DNA of 64,000 bases from an uncultured Spartobacteria bacterium. Lineage in GTDB: Bacteria; Verrucomicrobiota; Verrucomicrobiia; Chthoniobacterales; Chthoniobacteraceae. Below, piece after piece: positions 1 to 7,761 of this stretch. The position numbers were made by a program, and so were the translations under genes. The notes under the pieces are model-generated. The model worked only from the letters and a program-made list of their open reading frames with translations, was not told the origin of the DNA and made no database searches. The first letter of the stretch is position 1, and every line of letters begins with the position of its first letter. Location of the stretch: NCBI GenBank assembly GCA_903901425.1, contig CAIURC010000071.1:1-64000 (forward strand). Reading direction: 5' to 3'.

Positions 1-1840
1 ACCGGGTACTCACCAGCGTGGAGTTGTTGGTGATCGGGTTCGGGTTGGTGCCGTAAAAGACGTTTTTGATGAAGTTCACGTGGCCCGGCTTGCTGGAGCC
101 AAAGTTGGCCTGACCCACGGCTGATTTGAGGTCGATCCGGGTGTTCGGCTGAAAGCTGACCCCGGAAAGATTGATGGTCTGGGCTTCCAGAGCGGTGCGG
201 TTGGCGATCAGAGCGGTCTGCGTCAGACTCAAAACTCCGCCGGTGCGAACGCTAAGGATTCCATTGGCCTGATTGGCCTGCAAGGAAGTGGAGTAAATGA
301 TCGGCGTGCTCGGAGGTGCACCTGGGCTCACCACAAAACCTTGCACCCGGATATCGCCGCCGGCGGTGATGTTTAGGTCGCCCGAAGAAAAGAAGCGCGC
401 TCCGTTGAGGAGCGTGATTTCTGGGGCGAAAATGGAAAGGGTGCCACCCGTGCTCGTTGCCGAGGATTCATAGAAGTTTTCAATTACAGAGCTCGACCCG
501 TCCAGAAGGAGTTCGCCTCCTTTGTCTGGAAGTTTTCCTGAGCGGAGGTACTTGAGGAGACCATCGCCATAAGCTCCAACAAAAACATTGGGGGAGTCGA
601 CGGTGAGGCTGGCGTTTGGTTTGAAAACGATGCTGCCGCCCGCGATGAAACTCAGGTCCGCGTCCGCGGGATGGATTTCCACCTGCCGGTTGATCTGGAT
701 GTCCTTGCTTGAGAGGAAAACAAATGCACCCGAGTTGACCGGAAGAAAAACCAAGGGGCGGTTGCCGAAGGAGCTCTGGGTGGAGGGAGCCGCCGGGTTT
801 CCAAATTCGAACGCGGTATTTTGCGAGGCAAACAGCGTGGCTTCTTCTGGAATGGAGAAACCGCCCGGAAAATCCAGCCTGGCGATTTTGCCCGGATCCA
901 ACGACGCAGCGTTCTGGTCGCCCACAATCGCGCGGAACACCGTGGGTGCGAACTCGGAGGTGCGTCCGGTGAAGAGTCTGCCGGAATTGAGTTGATCGGA
1001 AGTGACCGAGGCGTTGGTGCGGAGCGCGATGGCCAGAGGTGTGTTTTCTGGTCGGTTAAGTTGGAGCAACGCCTCCCGGGAGACCACGTCGTTCTGATAA
1101 GCCTTGTCGGCCTCATCCCCGGCCAGCATCCCGGTATCCTTGAGTTTGCCAGCGGCGATCAGCGCTTCCTGCTTGGCGATGGCGGCTTCGATCTTGGGGG
1201 CGGAGGGCAGGCTCTTCTTGAACCCACTGAGAAGCGCGGAGGTGGCAACCTGCTGGCTCAGTCGGAAAAACACGGGGTTGCTCAAATCCCCGCCCGGAAG
1301 CGCGTACACCATTTGGCCCGCGGTCAGGGTCCGCGTTTTGCCTGCGGCGGTCCGGATCCGGCCTTTGCCCTCAAGGAGCATCACCTTGAAGCCGCCGTTG
1401 TTGGTGGTGCCGACCAGAAGGGTGGTTCCCAACACAGAGGCGGTCACGGCAGCGGTGCGGATGTTGCCTCCGCCCTTGCCCGTGGGGGAGTTAAAAAGGA
1501 TTGAGCCCCGCTGGAGGTTGATCTCGCGTTTTTCCGGTTCAAAGGAGAAGAGGGTGTTCGCACCAACCCGGGTGACCGTCTGGTCGGGAGCAACCATCTC
1601 AGCTCTGGAATCGGCGCCGGTGCGCATGATGTCGGGAACTGCGAACAGATCGTTGACCCGCGCGGCCTTTGCCGACTTGTCCTTGGGCTTGACCACTTGG
1701 ACATCCTTAACCACCTGGGTGATGTTGGAGGAGGTCAGCAGTTCAGCGGCTGCCGCAGAATGGGCCGTTGCAGCCGCTGTGCAGAGCGCGATCACGCTGG
1801 AAACCACCGGACGAATGACGCAGGAGAGAGGACGGATCAT
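1..1840 (-). CDS. FecR-domain / haemagglutinin-like surface protein (3' end beyond window)
   Basis: An uninterrupted minus-strand frame starts at ATG 1840 and is still open at base 1, giving at least 613 residues. Residues 1-32 form a signal peptide with an Ala-rich hydrophobic core. Residues 70-165 match the FecR fold (TRVGANTLFSF, then NIRTAAVTASVLGTT and LTAGQMVYALPGG). From about residue 400 the sequence turns into repetitive beta-strand runs rich in Gly, Asn, Ser and Thr, such as GGTLSIFAPEI and GDLNITAGGDIRV. These resemble the haemagglutination-activity beta-helix of filamentous adhesins. The likely role is an exported or surface-anchored adhesin. FecR domains in PVC adhesins are not necessarily sigma regulators, and no sigma factor lies beside it. 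No Shine-Dalgarno sequence is visible before the ATG. A fragment of a second copy lies upstream at about 2150-2275. Confidence 0.8.
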   Translation of the reverse strand, partial: MIRPLSCVIRPVVSSVIALCTAAATAHSAAAAELLTSSNITQVVKDVQVVKPKDKSAKAARVNDLFAVPDIMRTGADSRAEMVAPDQTVTRVGANTLFSFEPEKREINLQRGSILFNSPTGKGGGNIRTAAVTASVLGTTLLVGTTNNGGFKVMLLEGKGRIRTAAGKTRTLTAGQMVYALPGGDLSNPVFFRLSQQVATSALLSGFKKSLPSAPKIEAAIAKQEALIAAGKLKDTGMLAGDEADKAYQNDVVSREALLQLNRPENTPLAIALRTNASVTSDQLNSGRLFTGRTSEFAPTVFRAIVGDQNAASLDPGKIARLDFPGGFSIPEEATLFASQNTAFEFGNPAAPSTQSSFGNRPLVFLPVNSGAFVFLSSKDIQINRQVEIHPADADLSFIAGGSIVFKPNASLTVDSPNVFVGAYGDGLLKYLRSGKLPDKGGELLLDGSSSVIENFYESSATSTGGTLSIFAPEITLLNGARFFSSGDLNITAGGDIRVQGFVVSPGAPPSTPIIYSTSLQANQANGILSVRTGGVLSLTQTALIANRTALEAQTINLSGVSFQPNTRIDLKSAVGQANFGSSKPGHVNFIKNVFYGTNPNPITNNSTLVSTR

Positions 1841-1973
1841 AGGGATGAAGTCAGAACAATGCGCAGATGCAGGCACCCGGAATCGCGATCTTCTGGTCTA
1901 GGAACCCGGTCTAGAAACGCGGCGCCTGTCTATAGGCTGCGTGCTGAAAGTCAAACAGGAAAACTGGAGGTTC

Positions 1974-2009
1974 GCCTAGGGGATTTGAATCCCTGCCTCT
2001 CTCAATGCC
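1974..2009 (-). pseudogene. tRNA-Ala remnant (3' half only)
   Basis: These 36 bases closely match the T-arm, variable region and 3' anticodon arm of the intact tRNA-Ala at 2302-2374, in the same orientation. The match stops inside the anticodon arm, so the 5' half (D-arm and 5' acceptor strand) is missing and no functional tRNA can form. The T-loop carries substitutions relative to the intact copy (gatttgaatc against gattcgaacc), consistent with decay. It is either a duplication scar or the far attachment-site copy of a lost integrative element. Confidence 0.7.
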
Positions 2010-2149
2010 TTTAGAAGTTGAAGAACGAAACTCGAGTCAAAAGCGGGTGCGGGCCTGTCAGGTACGGGCGCCCTGCGCTCGCGGGAACGCATTGCGGTGT
2101 CGAGCAAGGAGGCGTCCGTCCGCAGAACCTGGACCAACCGGTCCCTTTA

Positions 2150-2275
2150 AGTCAGAGTGTTCTGGTAGGCGGAATCCGCCTGATCTCCGGCGAGAATTCC
2201 GGTGTTCCTGAGTCTGCCTGCGGCAATCAGTGCCTCCTGTCTGGCAGTCGCCGCCTCAATTTTTGGGGCGGAGGT
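2150..2275 (-). pseudogene. fragment of a second FecR-domain gene
   Basis: Read on the minus strand, this stretch encodes about 41 residues (SAPKIEAATARQEAL to ADSAYQN). They align without gaps to residues 213-253 of the FecR-domain protein at 1-1840, with about 30 identities, mostly K/R and I/M-type changes. Nothing homologous flanks it: tRNA-Ala begins about 25 bases away on one side and unrecognised sequence lies on the other. There is no start codon or FecR core, so it is a relic. The level of divergence implies an old duplication. Confidence 0.75.
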
Positions 2276-2298
2276 CAAAATTTGGAAGTACCAAATTC

Positions 2299-2374
2299 TG
2301 GTGGAGCCTAGGGGATTCGAACCCCTGACCTCCTCAATGCCATTGAGGCGCTCTACCAACTGAGCTAAGACCCC
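2299..2374 (-). tRNA. tRNA-Ala(GGC)
   Basis: A cloverleaf folds on the minus strand: acceptor GGGGTCT pairs with AGGCTCC (two G-U pairs), D-stem GCTC/GAGC, anticodon stem CCTCA/TGAGG with loop ATGGCAT (anticodon GGC), T-stem AGGGG/CCCCT with loop TTCGAAT. The discriminator A is at 2302 and CCA is encoded at 2299-2301. It decodes GCC alanine codons. Confidence 0.95.
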
Positions 2375-2410
2375 GGTCAGATCCGCGCCGGATTTCCCGG
2401 CGGGAGCGGG

Positions 2411-2438
2411 AAATTAACAGGAACCCTTGGGGAGGCAA
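2411..2438 (-). promoter_or_regulatory. possible promoter of tRNA-Ala
   Basis: On the minus strand a TTGCCT box (2433-2438) and a TAATTT box (2411-2416) are 16 bases apart, about 37 bases ahead of the tRNA 5' end. The match to sigma-70 consensus is only partial. Confidence 0.3.
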
Positions 2439-2559
2439 GCGAAACCTTGCAGGGAAATTGCGGGCGCCTGCAAATCTGCATCCGCCTCAGGCGCACTCTT
2501 GCAATGGTGCATAGAGAACAACCGCCCGCGGAGGTGGGAGGCGGGGTGAAAAGGCCGGT

Positions 2560-2982
2560 TCACTTCCAGTTGCCAATGTCGTCAGCCGTGCCAACGGTGA
2601 GGTCAGCACCTGCCGAGAAAAGGTCATAGGAGCTCGGGTTGTGTTTTCCGGGCCTCATGTACTGGTATTCCTTGCCCCAAGGGTCGAGGGGGACTTCGTC
2701 CATCAGTTTTCGCCAGTTGGCCGGGCGGGGTTCGGACTGGGGTCTTTCCACCAGCGCCTTGATTCCCTGCTCAGAGGAAGGGAGCGATCCGCCGGACTCG
2801 TACACCATGAGCATGGAGCTGATGGACTGGATGTCGGCCCGGGCTTTGGTTTCCTTGGCAAAACTGACACTGTTTTTCATCTTGTTCACGGCGAATCCCA
2901 AAAGAAGCACGATGATGACAACAACCATCATCATTTCCATCAGGGTGAACGCGGCGTGGCGGTGTTTGGAGCGGGAGCGCAT
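2560..2982 (-). CDS. gspG: Type II secretion major pseudopilin GspG
   Basis: The 140-residue product is the major pseudopilin that forms the periplasmic pseudopilus of the type II secretion system. The prepilin leader is short and basic, followed by AFTLMEMMMVVVII. Cleavage before Phe12 leaves the conserved Glu at mature position 5; Ala rather than the usual Gly sits at -1. The C-terminal half has the GspG signature: PLDPWGKEYQY, then SYDLFSAGAD and a GTADDIGNW ending, typical of the calcium-binding loop. The ATG at 2982 is chosen because it gives a normal leader length; the frame is open further upstream but inside the preceding gene. It follows the unknown gene at 2988-4067 after 5 bases and is presumably in one operon with gspF. 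Confidence 0.92.
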   Translation of the reverse strand: MRSRSKHRHAAFTLMEMMMVVVIIVLLLGFAVNKMKNSVSFAKETKARADIQSISSMLMVYESGGSLPSSEQGIKALVERPQSEPRPANWRKLMDEVPLDPWGKEYQYMRPGKHNPSSYDLFSAGADLTVGTADDIGNWK

Positions 2983-2987
2983 AAAAT

Positions 2988-4067
2988 TCAGGGTTGGTTC
3001 GGATTCCGAAACTGTGTGGCTGGATATTTCAAATCGAGGGTCAGGGCGCGAATCACTGCGGTCAACGCCCCTTCGGGCAGCGCGATCCAAAGCTGGTTCA
3101 GACCGGCTTTCAATGCCGACCCGGGCACCGCGTAGTGCCCGGAAACCCAGCCCGCGTACTCAAACCGGGGTTGATTCTGAGTGGCCTGCCGGCGGGAGAG
3201 GTAGGCCGGGTCGGCAAGGTCCGGAAGTTGGAGTGCCGCATTTCCGGCCGCATGCTCGTTGAGAACCATCTCCGGGGTGTGGACGGGGTCCGCGCCGAGC
3301 ACTTCAAAACGGAAGACTGCGATTTCCGGAACCCGTTCCAAGGTGAATTCAAAGAGGGCAGGGGCACCGGGCGCACAGGGGGTGGCAGGATTGGAAAGGG
3401 TTGCCCGGACTCTGCCTGAGAGGAAAGCATCGTCCTCAAGGGGTTGTTTTCCGGAAGAGTTCGCAAATGGATCCTGCAGCCTAGCGGGTGGCTCAAAATC
3501 CAGAGCATGGCGGACCTGGGATTTGGCAAGGGTGCAAACAAAAGCACCCAGAAGGTTGGATCCATCGCCTGGCACCGTGATCTCCAGGTAATCCAGTTCC
3601 AGAACCGGTATGCACAGCGACTCGGAGGTCGGAAGCCTCAGGCCAGCGCCCAGAGCGGGCGACACATAGAGCTGGCGGCCGGTTTCGGTGAATCCGGAAA
3701 CCACGGGGGTGCGTCCCGGTTGATCCTCGAAAAACAGGCGGAGTTGGATTTCGGCATTCAGCTGGCCCAGTCGCCGAAGCCGGAGCCGTTGTGTGGTTTT
3801 CCGGGAGTCAGAAACATCAGAAACCTGCGTTTTTTCGACCGACTCCAGCCAGATGGGGTAGGCGGGTTTGGAAGGTGGTCGCTGGAAATCAAGGGTCACG
3901 GAGAACGGCGTGGGTTGAAGCCGGAGTTCCTGAGCCGGGAGCGATGCAGGTGAGCCGATTCCCCAGCAAAGGGCCAGTGCCAATCGGGTCGCGCAACGGG
4001 CAACCAGCCTGCGCAGACCGGTGAAACGGGTCTGTGCAAGAGGAAACAGGCTGGGAAAACTGTGCAT
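2988..4067 (-). CDS. unknown exported protein between gspF and gspG
   Basis: I do not recognise this 359-residue protein. The start at 4067 gives an N-terminus with a twin-arginine-like TGLRRL followed by a hydrophobic run (LALALCWGIG) and a plausible signal-peptidase site after SPASLPA. The frame extends upstream to 4199 but would then overlap gspF by 77 bases. The mature part is rich in beta-prone, Pro/Leu/Arg segments, without cysteine motifs or recognisable enzymatic residues. One stretch (PALFEFTLERVPEIAVFRFEVLGADP) reads like an immunoglobulin-type beta-sandwich. Its place between gspF and gspG, 5 bases from gspG, suggests an exported accessory of the secretion or pilus machine; this is inference from position only. 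Confidence 0.65.
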   Translation of the reverse strand: MHSFPSLFPLAQTRFTGLRRLVARCATRLALALCWGIGSPASLPAQELRLQPTPFSVTLDFQRPPSKPAYPIWLESVEKTQVSDVSDSRKTTQRLRLRRLGQLNAEIQLRLFFEDQPGRTPVVSGFTETGRQLYVSPALGAGLRLPTSESLCIPVLELDYLEITVPGDGSNLLGAFVCTLAKSQVRHALDFEPPARLQDPFANSSGKQPLEDDAFLSGRVRATLSNPATPCAPGAPALFEFTLERVPEIAVFRFEVLGADPVHTPEMVLNEHAAGNAALQLPDLADPAYLSRRQATQNQPRFEYAGWVSGHYAVPGSALKAGLNQLWIALPEGALTAVIRALTLDLKYPATQFRNPNQP

Positions 4068-4122
4068 CGGAAAGGGCCGTGGAGTGGAGGTGAAATTCGG
4101 TGGGTGCGGGGCGGGGGACGGC

Positions 4123-5493
4123 TCAGCCATGCAGGCTTCCGGTAAGACTAAACACGGCACTGAGGATGGCATAGACCACCATGCCGACGGCTGAGGCAAT
4201 GAAAAGCATGACCACGGGAGGGATCAGTGAGGACGTGATTTGGACCTGTTTGTCGAGTTCGCGTTCGTAAATATTTGCGATCATCTGCATGGTCTCCGCG
4301 AACTTTCCAGACTGCTCGCCCACTGCGGTCATGTCGGCAAACAGCTCCGGGAAAAGTTGCTGTTCGGTGAGCGCCACGGACACCGCCGCCCCGTCCACTA
4401 CCGCCCGGCGGACCTGAGTCATCCGCTGCCGGACCAGTTCGTTGCCAGAGATATCCTCAAGCAGTTCAAGGGCGCGGAGCAGGGTGACCCCGTTCTGCAT
4501 CAGCGTGCCCAGCGTTCGAGCAAATTGGGTGTAGTAGCGGTGTCGCGGGATGGAACTGAGTACGGGCAGGTTCCACACGAACGTGTCCCAGGCGAGGCGG
4601 CCTGCAGGGTCCCTCGTGAAAATTTTAAACATGCTGTAAGCGCCGAACCCTCCAAGAAGCGCCGCCCACCAGTAGTCCGAGAGAATCCGGTTGGCGTCGA
4701 TGAGGACCATGGCGGGACCCGGGAGGGTCTGGCCGCTCTGTTTGAAAAACCCCAGAAGCTGCGGAACCATCACCTTGATGAAGGCCAGCACCAGGCCGAA
4801 GCCCACCACCACCAAAAGACTCGGGTAAACCATCGCCTGCTGCACCCGGTCCCTGAGCGCTTTCACATCGCTCAGATGCTTCACCAACCGGTTGAGGATG
4901 TCGTCCAAGGCGCCGCTGGCTTCGCCTGCCGACACCATGTTCACATACAAAGACGAGAAGATGGCAGGGAACTCCCGCATCACCTGCGAAAGGCTTCGGC
5001 CCTCCACCAACCCCTGATGCAGCGCCTTGGAAAGTCCGGCCAACTTGGGATCTTTTAACCGGCGCACCATGATGCCCAGCGCTTCGTCCAAAGTCATCCC
5101 CGCCGACAGCAGGTGCGCCAGTTGTTCTGTAAACAAATAAAGCTGGTTGGTTGTCAGCTTTTCCTTCCCCCCAAGACCCTCAGGCGACGCACCGCTTTTT
5201 CCCGCTGAAGTTCCAGCAGCAGGCGCGGGTTTTTTCGGTGCCGGACCAGCAGTTGGCGGTTCCCCGGGTTTCTTCGCCCCACCGCCCACCGCAGTTGCCG
5301 GTTCCGGTTTCCGGTCGGGGGCACTGCCGGCTTTCAGGCCGCTGGAGGCCGGTTCTTGGACTGGGGCAATTTTGATGGGGAATCCAAACGAGCGTTCGAT
5401 CTGCTGAATGGCAGAGGACCGGTCAGGACTGGACACGGTTCCTTCGCTCAGCTTGCCGTGAGCATTGCGAGCGACGAAGGAGAAAAGGGGCAT
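4123..5493 (-). CDS. gspF: Type II secretion inner-membrane platform protein GspF
   Basis: This 456-residue polytopic protein is the inner-membrane platform that links the secretion ATPase to the pseudopilus. It has two T2SF domains (about 117-240 and 320-440) around three membrane segments (near 218-240, 272-290 and 425-450). The first domain begins LYLFTEQLAHLLSAGM and the second YYTQFARTLGTLMQNGV, the family's internal repeat. The N-terminal 40 residues match the usual cytoplasmic start (PLFSFVARNAHGK). Residues 45-112 are an unusually long Pro/Ala/Gly/Lys-rich linker, making it longer than a typical GspF of about 400. No gspE or gspD is within the window, so the secretion genes are scattered. 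Confidence 0.93.
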   Translation of the reverse strand: MPLFSFVARNAHGKLSEGTVSSPDRSSAIQQIERSFGFPIKIAPVQEPASSGLKAGSAPDRKPEPATAVGGGAKKPGEPPTAGPAPKKPAPAAGTSAGKSGASPEGLGGKEKLTTNQLYLFTEQLAHLLSAGMTLDEALGIMVRRLKDPKLAGLSKALHQGLVEGRSLSQVMREFPAIFSSLYVNMVSAGEASGALDDILNRLVKHLSDVKALRDRVQQAMVYPSLLVVVGFGLVLAFIKVMVPQLLGFFKQSGQTLPGPAMVLIDANRILSDYWWAALLGGFGAYSMFKIFTRDPAGRLAWDTFVWNLPVLSSIPRHRYYTQFARTLGTLMQNGVTLLRALELLEDISGNELVRQRMTQVRRAVVDGAAVSVALTEQQLFPELFADMTAVGEQSGKFAETMQMIANIYERELDKQVQITSSLIPPVVMLFIASAVGMVVYAILSAVFSLTGSLHG

Positions 5494-5495
5494 GC

Positions 5496-5530
5496 GCCGA
5501 CGATACTAAGCGAGAGACGTCGGCTTGCAA
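5496..5530 (-). promoter_or_regulatory. candidate gspF promoter with overlapping inverted repeat
   Basis: On the minus strand TTGCAA (5525-5530) and TAGTAT (5503-5508) are 16 bases apart, and the -10 box ends 9 bases before the gspF ATG. A perfect 7-base inverted repeat, GCCGACG (5496-5502) and CGTCGGC (5518-5524), brackets the -10 box, as an operator would. The transcript would be nearly leaderless, which agrees with the absence of a Shine-Dalgarno sequence. Confidence 0.4.
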
Positions 5531-5606
5531 GGGGGATGATGGTATTATCAGGGCGTGTCCCTGCTCTGGAAAGCCGTTCCGAAGCCGGACCGAAGGAGGG
5601 AGGAAC

Positions 5607-6692
5607 TCAGGACCCCGGGAGTGCCCGGCGCAAATTCCAGAGCAACGCCTTCAATCCTAACTCGTGCACATTGAACGGTTTGCACACAAACTCGTTGCCG
5701 CCGCTCAGGTTGGACTGAACCCGGTTCGGGAGATCGGTCAACCCGGTCAGAAAAACCACCGGGGTGTGTTGGTGCAGGGGCAGCGCCCTCAACTGACGGC
5801 AGAATTCGAGCCCACTCATCGAGGGCAGGCCGATGTCGAGCAGCACCAACCCGAAAAAATCCGACTCTGCCAGAGTCAATCCCTTTTCCGCCGTGAGTGC
5901 GGGCATGGCCGTGAGTTCGACAATTTCGAGAGCGGCGCAGATCAGTTGGCTGGTGTTCGGGTCGTCCTCCACCACCAAAACAGGCGGGAGGTCCTCCGGA
6001 GAGTGCGTACGGACAGGGTCCAGCAGCGTGCTGAGAAGATCCGCTCCCTGCGCCAAAGTTCGGTGGATGGAGGCTGGGGCCGGTGCCGGTTGGAACCGTT
6101 CAAACACAGTCTGGAGGATTGCCTTCGCGACTCGGAAGATCACCCCGGGTTCGGCCACGCCGGCCAGAAGTGCCAGGGAATGGGCGTGGAGGAGTTGTTC
6201 GGCAGGGACCGACTCGGGGCCCGATGGATGAGAACTCCCGCGCAAAGCCGCCTGAAAACGGGTCAGCGATTCGTGAAGCCCGTCCAAGACCTGTTTTTGA
6301 AACTCAGGCTCGGTGCCTGCCAATTCCCGGCCGGGCAGGATTTCATCGACGAGCACCGCCAGTGCTTCCCGGACAGGACTCTGGGTGGAGAGGGCTGGGA
6401 CACCGAGACTTCTCGCGGTGCGCGCCAGAGGCTCAAGTGGGGTTGGAAGGGCATGCACGGGAATCTTGAGATTTGTGCACTGCTCCAGAAACGGCAGGAG
6501 CAGGGGGCGCATGGGATCCGAGAAGAAGACGGGGTCGATGAGAACGGCCTCGGGACGCGTGGCGTCGGGCAGGCGGATGGATTCCAAGGCCGGAGACAAC
6601 TCGAGGGTTGAGAACCCTGTCTGCCTAAGGACATGGCTGTACCACCCGGCAAGAACCGGATCATGAACGAGAAGACAAAGAGGATTGGACAT
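5607..6692 (-). CDS. multidomain response regulator (pseudoreceiver, Hpt-like, receiver)
   Basis: The 361-residue protein ends in a full receiver domain (237-355): acidic pair VVEDDP, phosphoacceptor Asp286 in LLDIGLPSMSG, Thr in VFLTG and Lys338 in CKPF. Residues 5-120 look like a degenerate receiver: CLLVHDP at the first strand, VLIDPVFF where the acceptor would be, and a beta-alpha alternation, but without the acidic pair or the Lys. Residues 130-225 are helical, and HAHSLALLAGVAEPG resembles a histidine phosphotransfer motif. There is no DNA-binding or output domain, so it probably acts in a phosphorelay by protein contact. The ATG at 6692 is chosen over an upstream GTG at 6722 because the first strand starts just after it. 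No cognate kinase is adjacent. Confidence 0.8.
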   Translation of the reverse strand: MSNPLCLLVHDPVLAGWYSHVLRQTGFSTLELSPALESIRLPDATRPEAVLIDPVFFSDPMRPLLLPFLEQCTNLKIPVHALPTPLEPLARTARSLGVPALSTQSPVREALAVLVDEILPGRELAGTEPEFQKQVLDGLHESLTRFQAALRGSSHPSGPESVPAEQLLHAHSLALLAGVAEPGVIFRVAKAILQTVFERFQPAPAPASIHRTLAQGADLLSTLLDPVRTHSPEDLPPVLVVEDDPNTSQLICAALEIVELTAMPALTAEKGLTLAESDFFGLVLLDIGLPSMSGLEFCRQLRALPLHQHTPVVFLTGLTDLPNRVQSNLSGGNEFVCKPFNVHELGLKALLWNLRRALPGS

Positions 6693-6824
6693 TCCTGAAC
6701 GGTGGCTGCCCTCATCCTGCACGGGCAGGGGGAGGCGTCAAGCGGTGGGCAGCCGAATGCGGCCCCGGGAGTCCCTCCCCGCAGAAGGGGGGCAAGCCGT
6801 GTGCGGCATCGTGACAAAAAAAAC

Positions 6825-6853
6825 TTGAGCCCGCTGGTGGACTCCATTAGACA
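6825..6853 (+). promoter_or_regulatory. possible promoter of tRNA-Lys
   Basis: TTGAGC (6825-6830) and TAGACA (6848-6853) are separated by 17 bases, about 70 bases upstream of the tRNA and after an A-rich stretch. The -10 match is weak. The rest of the 231-base gap from 6693 shows no gene. Confidence 0.25.
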
Positions 6854-6923
6854 GGCAACCCTCCTTCGCGGGCTGGCTTGTCTGCGGAGGCGCTCACGCG
6901 GTGAATACCGCTCGGGCCGACAC

Positions 6924-6996
6924 GGATGAGTAGCTCAATTGGCAGAGCAAGCGACTCTTAATCGCTAGGTTCTGGGTTCGATTCCCAGCTCATCCA
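6924..6996 (+). tRNA. tRNA-Lys(CTT)
   Basis: A cloverleaf folds: acceptor GGATGAG/CTCATCC, D-stem GCTC/GAGC, anticodon stem AGCGA/TCGCT with loop CTCTTAA (anticodon CTT), T-stem CTGGG/CCCAG with loop TTCGATT, discriminator A at 6996. CCA is not encoded, unlike the tRNA-Ala of this window. Confidence 0.95.
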
Positions 6997-7082
6997 CGTC
7001 CTTCCTCTGGAATCTGGGGCGCCTGAATTTATTTGTGGGGGTGGGGGGTTGCGCTGCGGCGTGGACGGTGCGTTTGGTGAGG

Positions 7083-7595
7083 ATGCATCGTACACCATCG
7101 AATTCGGCTGGGAATAGGGAAGCGGAGCGGAAACTAGATCGGGAAATGGGACGGGAAATGGGACGGGAAATGGTTCTGGTTTTGCCTGAGAATCTTCCGG
7201 TGATTGCGCTCAAATCCATGGGGGATCCAGTGGATTCGGAACGAGACGGGCTCCGCGTGCTCGTGGAGCGGCACCGCGGAAGAGGCAGGGACCATGAGAA
7301 ATACGACGTTTGGATGGCCAGTCTGGGGCCGAGCGAAGGTCTGTTGAGAGACTGGGCGGAAGGGGAGTTGGATCCCGGATTATTTCTGCGGAGATACCGG
7401 GAGGAGTTGTTGCTGGTTGGCGAGATTGACCAGCGGAACACCACGGTAAAAAACCATGGGCAGAAGTTTACGCTTCGGCTGTTGCGGGAGATTGGCCTTC
7501 GGCTGGGTGTCACACTGCTTGGGCATGGCGCAGTGGGGCGCGAGGGCTGTCATCTGGGCGTGCTCCGGGAAATGATTGAGCAGAGCGCATTGTGA
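7083..7595 (+). CDS. DUF488 family protein
   Basis: The C-terminal 130 residues fit the DUF488 (YeaO-like) family: a start around GLRVLVERHRGRG, then KYDVWMASLGPSEGLLRDW, FLRRYREEL and the end VTLLGHGAVGREGCHLGVLRE. This is the family's Arg-x-Arg-Gly and W-x-x-x-L-x-P-S pattern. The function of DUF488 is not established. The start is uncertain. ATG 7083 has GGTGAGG directly against it, a GTG at 7035 lies further up, and an ATG at 7170 would begin the conserved domain itself. Just before the domain sits a 12-base in-frame tandem repeat that adds extra Arg-Glu-Met-Gly units. The stop lies inside the region upstream of fur. Confidence 0.65.
   Translation: MHRTPSNSAGNREAERKLDREMGREMGREMVLVLPENLPVIALKSMGDPVDSERDGLRVLVERHRGRGRDHEKYDVWMASLGPSEGLLRDWAEGELDPGLFLRRYREELLLVGEIDQRNTTVKNHGQKFTLRLLREIGLRLGVTLLGHGAVGREGCHLGVLREMIEQSAL
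7141..7172 (+). repeat. 12-base tandem repeat (about 2.7 copies)
   Basis: The unit GGGAAATGGGAC repeats at 7141, 7153 and 7165, the last copy diverging after GGGAAATGG. The 12-base period keeps frame in the DUF488 gene and offers several alternative ATG codons. Confidence 0.85.
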
Positions 7596-7761
7596 ACGCG
7601 TTCCGGTAAATCAGCAGGTTGAGCAACTCAACTGGACTGGCCGGCGGCGTGGGTGGGTTGAGGCCGGACACCCAGCCGCCCGAGAGGCCGGACGGTTTGA
7701 GGGCGCCGGATCTTCCGACAACCCGCTTGTCAGGGGGGGGAGCAAACCTATACTTGATCGG

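Larger units (their letters stand above)
1841..2301. other. intergenic scar region between FecR gene and tRNA-Ala
   Basis: There is no intact protein gene here. The stretch holds the upstream region of the FecR gene (1841-1973), the tRNA-Ala half (1974-2009), about 140 bases without recognisable content (2010-2149) and the FecR-gene fragment (2150-2275). The short open frames in it look like chance translations. Confidence 0.6.

Noticed and set aside
2392-2414. Inverted repeat ATTTCCC/GGGAAAT upstream of tRNA-Ala as a gspG terminator
   Set aside because: There is no T-tract, and it overlaps a better-placed promoter candidate.
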